The translations under genes were made by a program, and so were the position numbers. The notes under the pieces were generated by a model that saw only the letters and a list, made by a program, of their open reading frames with translations, was not told where the DNA came from and made no database searches. Of a stretch of 24,260 nt of DNA, positions 18,466 to 24,260 are shown in pieces. The stretch lies in contig NW_003546499.1 in NCBI RefSeq assembly GCF_000090795.2, positions 26,362 to 50,621 of the forward strand. The letters run 5' to 3'. Positions within the stretch are counted from its first letter, which is position 1. Each line of letters starts with the position of its first letter. This stretch comes from Amphimedon queenslandica. Its lineage: Eukaryota; Porifera; Demospongiae; Haplosclerida; Niphatidae.

Positions 18466-20035
18466 ATGGCAACATCTCAACCTCTTTTTTGCCTCAAAAA
18501 GAACGCATCTTTTGTTCTACAAAATGTAGAAGTGACACCGTTGTACGATCCATGGTGTGTTGCTCATTGAACTATTTGAAGCCTGATTTATCTAAAATTA
18601 CAACAGCTGTTGAAGCTGTTCACGAAGGGATGTCCATAAGGAGAGCAGTGGAGGATAATGTGATACCACGTTCTATGTTACAGGATCAGGTCACGGGAAA
18701 AATCAAGCTCACATCAAAAAGTGGACAAAGGAGGTATTTAAAATGAGCTAGACCTTGTTAAATTCTTAACTGGTTCATTACAACTTGGATACTCCCGAAC
18801 AATAAAGCAAGTTATTTAAATATTTCAAGATGTTGTCGATGAAAAAGGTCTGGAAGTAACATTGTCTCCTAGCTGTTGACAGTCTTTTAAAGGCGGATTT
18901 ACAATATGACATTAGGCCAGCGTACCGTCAATTTTTAATGAAACGCGTGGGCAGTTTGACTTTTTGATGCACGCTTTCCACTGGAATAGAACCAGATTCT
19001 ATTTTAGCATCAACGTAACATCAGGTCTAGCGTAATGTTGTAAATCCGCCTTAAATCTCGTCACAAAGAATTCACATTTTGTGATCCTAAATTAACATCA
19101 CATATGCATCTTAATGGAGAAAGTGATGCTTATTTAGAGAACTATTTTGATTTGTAGGAAGTAACACTTCTAGAATATGACTCAACTGAATCTGGGTTCC
19201 CTTTAAATCCCAACCACCAAAGATTGTTACTAAAAAGAGGGAACAACATCCTATGTGACATTGGTTGCAAAAAAAACCCAAATTACTGTTTTGGCATGTT
19301 GTAGTGCATGAGGTAACACAATTCCACCATTAGTTATTTATGATCAAAAGACCATCAGACCTTAAATGTTCATTGGGAAAGTACCCGGGACTAGTGGATT
19401 GATGGATTCAAAAATATTTAAAAAATTGTTTTTGACTCACTTTTTGGCGTATGTCCCACCATCTTGTCCACGTTTGCTACTTGTGGATGGCCACTCAAGT
19501 CACTTTAGCCAAACATTTGTTAATAGGGCTGCTAAAGAAACAACAATATTTTTTGCTGACCTTCTCACTCCATGCATAGAACTCAACCCCTTGATAAGTG
19601 TGTTTCTGGGCCATTGAAAACAGTTTTGCTTGAAGAGTGTCATGTATACCTTTCCAGTAATCCTGGCAAAGTTATTACTCTTTATCAATTTTCTTATTTG
19701 GATGCACCTAGGCTCGATCAATGACTCCTCATAACATTTGTAAAGCAATTGAACTTACAGGAATATTCCAAGTTAATCATAACAAGATCTTGCCAGAACA
19801 AAAACCAAAGCCTCCTACACTTTGTGAGCACACTGGCCTCAATTTTGTACCACTTTTAATTCCTATGCGAACCTGCAGTAGTGGCAGGATTTTCACTGAT
19901 AGAGATGACAATTCTCAACCTAGATCTGAGTCATTTGATCAGACATTGCCTTAAGAATCAGACACATCATATGAATGTACCTCAGATAGTCATACGATAA
20001 TTGAAGAACCTTATACATTTATGATGAGCTAATTA
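18466..20035 (+). pseudogene. Pogo-family transposase: psq-type HTH plus DDE domain, broken
   Basis: A psq-type helix-turn-helix (TAVEAVHEGMSIRRA, then PRSMLQDQVTGK) lies near 18600-18710. After a frameshift at about 18735 come LDLVKFLTGSLQLGYSRT and a stretch up to QSFK, then a 161-bp MITE, then SRHKEFTFCDPKLTSHM, ENYFDL and the first catalytic region TESGFPLNP (about 19183; the canonical DESG aspartate reads as Thr). TVLACCSA, IPPLVIYDQKT and FIGKVPGTSGLMDSKIF follow, then LLLVDGHSSH (about 19480, second Asp present). Another frameshift leads to TQPLDKCVSGPLK (about 19590, third Asp present) and MTPHNICKAIELTGIF with the usual C-terminal tail to TAA 19952-19954 and beyond. The likely start is ATG 18466. 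At least five lesions make it inactive. Confidence 0.9.
18888..19054. mobile_element. MITE, 161 bp, inside the pogo transposase (Harbinger-like target)
   Basis: The element at 18891-19051 has ends AGGCGGATTTACAA in inverted orientation and is flanked by TAA (18888-18890 and 19052-19054). TAA fits the TWA target of PIF/Harbinger elements, but the tract TTAAA leaves one or two bases ambiguous. Removing it rejoins QSFK to SRHKEF in phase, confirming a clean insertion. No coding capacity. Confidence 0.85.
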
Positions 20036-20620
20036 AATTTCAGGAAGTGTAAAGAAGAGGGATATGATATAGTAACTGATAAGAGATACAATAACTAGCT
20101 ATTGTTGCAAAAAGAAGGAAAAGCACCAGTTGTACATGTTCAACAATCCCAGTCACTAATGTCAAAAGTACTTCGAGCTTCTAGTATGCCTACAGCTATC
20201 AATGGCACCTAAATCATCAGCCAGAGTCTTGACCAGTACTGAGTGCAGGAAGATGATTAATGATAAGCATGAAAAGAATTAGGAAGAACAGTAACAAAAT
20301 TAAGTTAAGACAACTAGAAATAGAAAGGAAGAGAGAAACTTAAACAGAAAGAATGACAAAGGCAGAAAAGAAGTAAGTTTTTCATCCAAAATGTAATTTA
20401 TGATTTTGGTGTACATTGTATTCTTATTTTTTGCCTATGATATTAGTTATTTATGTAGCTATTTATGTTTAAGGTGTATCTACAAGAGGCAAAGGGTCAA
20501 AAGATTTTCAAAGTTCAGAAGTTCATGCAACTGCAACAGGAAGAGCATCAAGAACTGTTGATAGTGTAGGAGATTGTACTATCAGCCGAACAGCTCCCCA
20601 CCAAAATTCCCTTTCTTTAA
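20036..20620 (+). pseudogene. C-terminal tail of the pogo transposase (charged region and next exon)
   Basis: After the DDE domain, MAPKSSARVLTSTECRKMI (about 20203) leads into a lysine/glutamate-rich stretch, as in other pogo-family proteins where this part forms a coiled coil. It is interrupted by several stops. A GTAAGT donor at about 20373 could end the exon. A second block from about 20474 encodes TRGKGSKDFQSSEVHATATG and then RTVDSVGD, up to about 20655. RTVDSVGD recurs in the triplicated unit at 21905-22475, linking the two regions to one gene. Confidence 0.6.
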
Positions 20621-20997
20621 AGAAATTTCTTTGCACTTGTAAAACCCACGCAATGATATTCTAATGAATTTTAGAATAATAAAATTTATTATTATGTCAA
20701 AAGTATTCACATGATGTTACTACAAATCTGGTAGTTCCTAGTATAGTAGCTTTCATTAGTGTCTTGCAATAGATAAATTTGTATTTTACAATAATATGAA
20801 AAAAAATTCATTGTCTGAAGTACAAGTAATTTTATGTGAATTTTTAATTTGAGACCTATTTTAGAGACGGCCAAGACAATCTGTTCTGTGTTAAAGGTAG
20901 GTTTTAAGATTTGATGCATTGATCTTCCTGTATATAGCAATGAAATGAAGTAGTTTTTATTAAACACCAGATTCCTTTCTTTGTTTGAAAAAATACC

Positions 20998-21303
20998 TTG
21001 AGGGGAAATGTCACGCTTTTGATAAGGAATATATACCTAAATGGAAAAGAGATAAATCTAAGAGGCTATTTTATAAGGTATGTTTGCATCCAGGTTGTAC
21101 ATTCAAATGCATGTGATGGTGAAAGAATACAGATACGACAACATGCAGGAATCATCAGCAATGACAATGATATTTATTAATGTGCAACACATTATGCATA
21201 CATACATAAAACGTGGAATCATCCTGCACCTTGTGCCTTTTGTGGTTCCTGCCCAAAATCACGACATGCATTTACCCACCACTGCCCTGACATAAGTTAT
21301 ATC
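20998..21303 (+). pseudogene. Cys/His cluster reading frame, broken by one stop
   Basis: One frame runs from ATG 20998 through TAA 21178-21180 to a stop at about 21310. After the stop it encodes CATHYAYIHKTWNHPAPC, then AFCGSC and HAFTHHCPD, a C-x2-C...C...H...HC pattern that looks like a zinc-binding module. Similar modules occur in sponge and cnidarian mobile-element proteins from what I recall of them, but I cannot name the family. It lies inside the pogo element between the transposase tail and the tandem units; it may be an internal exon or a separate captured piece. Confidence 0.35.
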
Positions 21304-21823
21304 ACAAAATAATTTTGGTGATAATTTTGAAGGTGAAATAAACACAACACAAACAACAATGTACAGTTTACACCATCAGCAATTGTAGAGAATAAATCTA
21401 GCAACACATTTGCATCATACTGTGGCCCATGGTTAAAAAACATGGACTACTAATACATGACAAGTGATAGCTAGCGTAATACTGTAATTTTCATTTGTAC
21501 TACAAACTTGGTACTTAGCCTTATAATTCATTTTATCATGTTCATTGTGTCCCATAACCATTATTATAACACTATAAAACTAAAAATTCATTGTCCAACT
21601 TATGGGCATAGAAATAATAGCTTTCTTGCTTTTCCTTTCCATTTAGCAATGTCACACATGGTCCTTTTATTGCCATAGAACATAAAACTTTGACTCTCCA
21701 TTAAAAATATTTCATTTATGACCTTGAAGTAATCATAATGATAGCATAAAGTAGCTTTAATATTGGTCAAGTAAAGATTTCCAGCTAAAAACAAAGTACA
21801 ACCTAAGTTCAGCCATAACACCT
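21304..21823. other. Interior of the pogo element, no gene seen
   Basis: AT-rich DNA with no recognised exon. An 85-codon minus-strand stretch at 21600-21857 is held open partly by the short tandem repeat at 21824-21875 and has no family resemblance. Confidence 0.4.
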
Positions 21824-21875
21824 TTTCCGGTTGCAAAGAAAATTCTTCCGGTTGCAAAGAAAATTCTTCCGGTTT
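21824..21875. repeat. 21-bp tandem repeat, ~2.5 copies
   Basis: TTCCGGTTGCAAAGAAAATT plus C is repeated directly. The 21-bp unit keeps reading frame on both strands. Confidence 0.9.
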
Positions 21876-21904
21876 AGGAAGGGTGCAGTTTGGCTGCTAG
21901 TTTC

Positions 21905-22475
21905 TATAATAATAAAATACAAATAAAATACTATTTCTTAAAAGTACTGTTAAAAGTGGAGGTAAGAAAGGAGAACCAAGAGCTGTTGATAGTGTATGAG
22001 AAGATAATTGTTTCATTAATAATACAATGTTACTGTAATTGACAAATGATACCTTATGGCGGATAGGAAAATTGGTTCGCAAAGCCTAAAAATCCGACTT
22101 CCTCAGCTCTATCTATCATAAAATGACTTCAGAGGATACAAGAAGTTACTATGTAACTTTGAGAAACAATAGTTGTAGAACAGAGCACTCACAGGTTGAT
22201 ATTTTTTATTATAATGACGAATTAAAAAATCTGCCATAAGGTACCTTTTGTCAATTATGGTCACAAAAACAAATAAAGTACCAATTGTTGGAGGTACTGC
22301 TAAAAGTGAAGGTAAAAAAAGGAGCAGAAAGAGCTGTTGATAGTGTAGGAGAAAATACTAGTTCCTTTAATATTAAATACAAATAAAGTACTATTTTTAA
22401 GAAGTACTATTAAAAGTGGAGGTGAAGAAAGAGCACCAAGACCTGTTGATACTAGTGTAGAAGAAAATGCAGTCA
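21905..22475 (+). repeat. Triplicated ~110-bp exon-like unit of the pogo gene
   Basis: Three direct copies (about 21905-22020, 22266-22372, 22374-22475) share AATACAAATAAA, TACTATTTTTAA, GTACTGTTAAAAGTGGAGGT and GCTGTTGATAGTGTAGGAGA. Their translations are variants of STVKSGGKKG...RAVDSVGE, resembling RTVDSVGD in the block at 20474-20655. A MITE (22038-22255) separates copy one from copy two; copies two and three abut. They look like tandemly duplicated exons with their upstream intron sequence. Confidence 0.75.
22036..22257. mobile_element. TA-flanked MITE, 218 bp, between tandem units 1 and 2
   Basis: The element at 22038-22255 begins ATTGACAAATGATACC and ends with the inverted near-copy (GGTACCTTTTGTCAAT). 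The TIRs are about 27 bp with a few mismatches, and TA lies on both sides (22036-22037 and 22256-22257), as for Tc1/mariner derivatives. Its ends differ from those of the MITE at 7301-7481, so this is a different family. Confidence 0.8.
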
Positions 22476-22617
22476 TCTTCGAGCTACACCGTGGGTTGAA
22501 TGTGTAAAGTGTGGTGTATGTGTACACTGCTTTTGTGTTCCCATATCTTTATCAAAAGCTAAATCCAATCATTTTAATTTTTTTGCAGAAGGTGTAGCCC
22601 TAAGTTTTCTCTTTTGA
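22468..22617 (+). pseudogene. PHD-finger remnant at the C-terminus of the pogo gene
   Basis: The frame LRATPWVECVKCGVCVHCFC (22477-22536) fits the second half of a PHD/zinc finger, W-x2-C-x2-C-x2-W-x-H-x2-C, with Cys replacing the inner Trp. Such fingers close many pogo- and piggyBac-type transposases, where they probably contact chromatin or help hold the protein together. The frame ends at TGA 22615-22617; the cysteines of the first half are not evident, so it is a partial or decayed finger, reached by a frame change from the third tandem unit. Confidence 0.55.
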
Positions 22618-22730
22618 ACTATATCTCGTTTTGAAGTTTTTGTTGTATATGACATGTATATTGGTTTTTTATGATTAAAATCATGTTAACTGATATAGTT
22701 ATAAAAATTATAATTGGATATGCCCGTCCG

Positions 22731-23084
22731 ATTATTTGTTTCTGCATGGGTCAAAGGAATCCTTATTATTTTGCGATAATTCTTTGGAGTTCAGAATTGC
22801 AGTTGCCTCTGAGTATACTAGCATGATGTGGCATCCTTGCAATGCAAAAGAGCCGATCAAATCCTTTAGCTTGAATACAAAGTAACTTTGTGTGATGATG
22901 CAATTGTCATATTTTTCACTTTGGATGCATCCAGTATGTTACTTCAAGAAGCTTTGACTTTGGTTTTATGTAAGGCCTAATGTTTCTTCAAGTTGCACTG
23001 CATAATGCATGTGAATGCTCTAACAGTGTTGTGCGAGAAGAGAACAAGTGTCTGTTGAAGGGGCGTGAGCGATTATTGCCATTT
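22731..23084. repeat. Right long terminal inverted repeat
   Basis: Reverse-complement partner of 17720-18068; the outer end reads CGATTATTGCCATTT followed by TA. Confidence 0.9.
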
Positions 23085-23284
23085 TACTCCATTTCTTCCT
23101 TTTTATGTAATTGTACACCTGTATCTTTACAAGAAATATATTTTACTGTCTACTAATAGACTGGCTTTCATTTACAACAACACACTATGCCTGTGAAGAC
23201 CATACCTACTTCATCTAACATACGATAAGTTTTCTTTGTGGCCCATAATGTGTATGTCTTTATGATTCTTGTTGTTTTTGTGAG

Positions 23285-23520
23285 TGTTATTGTCCTCCAT
23301 TTGTCTGTTTTGTCCCAGTGGCCATTGAGTCCCTTGGTCCTCGCACTGGTGCCTTTCTGAGGGACCTCAGAAGAAGGATCTCCGCCTATACTTGTGACAA
23401 ACGTGAACTGAGTACCTTTTCCAACGTCTAGCAGTTGCTGTTCAGAGGGGCAATTCACTAATGCTTCAGGCTTGCCTTCCATCACTTCCATTATCCTTTA
23501 ACCCCCCACTTAACTTCACT
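23285..23520 (+). pseudogene. Retroelement protein C-terminus (non-LTR/DIRS-like RT-associated tail), broken
   Basis: VAIESLGPRTGAFLRDLRRR (23318 on) and ISAYTCDKREL are followed, after a one-base frame change near 23412, by FQRLAVAVQRGN and LQACLPSLPLSF. This pattern, a short strand, Gly-x-x-(x)-FL-x-x-LGRR-like helix, then FQR(L/I)(S/A)-x-A(V/I)QRGN, is what I know from the C-terminal end of reverse-transcriptase-bearing proteins in sponges and corals. The upstream domains are absent, so it is a truncated copy. The long open frame on the opposite strand (23168-23491) is an artefact of this region. Confidence 0.55.
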
Positions 23521-23635
23521 CCCCCTCTCCTCTCCCCTTTTCTTTCTTTTATTTCATCATTGTAATTCTTCTCTCCTTTTTGTTTTGTCATTGCTATTGT
23601 TTTGTTTCCATCGGTGTTTCTATTCCTTGTATTAT

Positions 23636-23990
23636 TATTATTGTAGTTGCTGTTATTGATAATAAGATAATAATATAATAATAATAACAATAATAATAAT
23701 TGGTTCATCCATTTTAGTAATAAATTATTGTTATTATTATTATTATAAGGAGAAGAACCAAACAAAAAAGGACATTATTATGATTATTATAACAGACATA
23801 AGTGACATGCTGCAAAAACAGAAAACAAAAACAAAAAAGGAAAATATTATTACAAACAAATTATTATTATTATTATTATTATTGTTATAACTATTAACGA
23901 AAGTTAGATTTAGGACAATGTTAGGGCAAGATGAAGAATGAAATAAAAATAATTAGGTTAATAGAGATTTTAAAAAAATAACAATAATTT
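23636..23990. repeat. TTA/AAT microsatellite tract, compound
   Basis: Runs of ATT/TTA and ATA/AAT triplets at about 23630-23700, 23725-23748 and 23862-23885, with A-rich spacers. Because ATT-type and AAT-type runs both occur, the tract could form hairpins. Confidence 0.9.
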
Positions 23991-24019
23991 TTTAATAAGG
24001 ATGAAGTTAAGTTATGGAT

Positions 24020-24260
24020 TTAAGTCATTATAAGGTCCAAAGGGGCTTTTTCACAATTATCAACAGATCTCCATTTTGTCCTGGAGCCACAGAGACAGAG
24101 TATAGAGGCTCGAATGATGGCAAATGTTAAGCGAGTCCTGATCCAGTTGATGACTTCACTGTAGTGCCTCACCCATTTCATTGATAGCCTTTCTCCCAAT
24201 CTCTTCAAGAAGGCATTTGCTTCTCTCCCTACCATACCATCCACTGACACACATATTGGG
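24020..24260 (-). CDS. Retroelement protein C-terminus, partial at window edge
   Basis: One frame is open from the window end down to the stop just below 24020. It encodes VGREANAFLKRLGERL, a middle part with YSEVINWIRTRLTFAIIRA and a tail with LCGSRTKW. The pattern G(R/K)EA-x2-FLKRL...(Y)SEV-x-x-(W/Y)(I/V)-x-(A/T)RL-x-FAI(L/I)RA-x-LCLRGSR is one I associate with the end of sponge/cnidarian retroelement polyproteins next to a reverse transcriptase. The part seen here has no stop or frameshift, so it is better preserved than the rest of the window, but the start and catalytic domains lie outside. Confidence 0.6.
   Translation of the reverse strand, partial: PICVSVDGMVGREANAFLKRLGERLSMKWVRHYSEVINWIRTRLTFAIIRASILCLCGSRTKWRSVDNCEKAPLDLIMT

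Larger units (their letters stand above)
17718..23086 (+). mobile_element. Pogo/Tigger-type DNA transposon with ~350-bp terminal inverted repeats
   Basis: A decayed pogo-family transposase is bracketed by two long inverted repeats (17720-18068 and 22731-23084) that start AAATGGCAATAATCG at both outer ends. TA flanks both ends (17718-17719 and 23085-23086), as expected for the IS630-Tc1-mariner-pogo group. Identity between the arms looks like 80-90 percent with small indels. Typical pogo/Tigger elements have TIRs of only tens of bases, so these are unusually long. The transposase is broken and the element has received nested MITEs, so it is old and not autonomous now. Two unrelated MITE copies in opposite orientation would be the alternative explanation for the arms. 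Confidence 0.7.

Noticed and set aside
19500..19748. 82-codon minus-strand frame
   Set aside because: Antisense to the DDE domain of the pogo transposase.
23168..23491. 107-codon minus-strand frame with plausible composition
   Set aside because: Antisense to the retroelement tail, whose + strand translation has a recognisable pattern.
23466..23765. Asn-rich 99-codon minus-strand frame
   Set aside because: Translation of a low-complexity microsatellite and polypyrimidine tract.

Overview
This window looks like AT-rich metazoan nuclear DNA, most likely from a demosponge (an Amphimedon-like genome is my best guess, not proven). The reasons are very short GT-AG introns (45-83 bp), no operons or bacterial ribosome-binding sites, many MITE-sized inverted repeats, and decayed copies of gene families common in sponge and cnidarian mobile DNA (pogo transposases, DUF6589 proteins, RecQ-like helicases, OTU proteases). 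I found no rRNA, tRNA or CRISPR. Almost every large coding signal is a broken relic, and only one or two spliced genes look intact enough to be host genes.

Layout: 1-1697 (+) is the C-terminal part of a zinc-knuckle/OTU-protease gene, cut by the window edge, by one stop codon and by a 419-bp MITE inserted within the OTU domain. 1698-3968 has no gene. 3969-4650 is a 13-copy minisatellite with a unit of about 52 bp. 4819-5879 (-) is a spliced gene of at least five phase-consistent exons. 6262-7481 holds interspersed repeats: a 17-bp inverted-repeat pair, an ATTATGC-rich repeat and a TA-flanked MITE. 7562-7951 (-) has three more exons, possibly the 5' part of the same gene. 8000-10300 has diverged duplications and simple repeats only.

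10310-11556 (+) is a complete but dead RecQ-like helicase. Tail-to-tail with it, 12335-13560 (-), and perhaps up to 14718, is a dead DUF6589-family gene interrupted by another ATTATGC repeat. 14719-17717 is mostly empty, with a promoter-like or exon-like patch near 17.1-17.7 kb.

17718-23086 is a pogo/Tigger-type DNA transposon of about 5.4 kb. It has unusually long (about 350 bp) terminal inverted repeats, a broken psq-HTH plus DDE transposase, a triplicated exon-like unit, a PHD-finger remnant, and at least two MITEs nested in it. The right end (23285-24260) carries two retroelement C-terminal relics facing each other across a TTA/AAT microsatellite tract.

The window therefore reads as a transposon graveyard around a small host locus. 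The nested insertions give a relative chronology, and in two cases removing a MITE restores the reading frame across the insertion site. The most novel candidates are the spliced minus-strand gene with tiny introns, the RecQ/DUF6589 convergent pair (possibly one element) and the long-TIR pogo element. All calls are by eye; no alignment was run.
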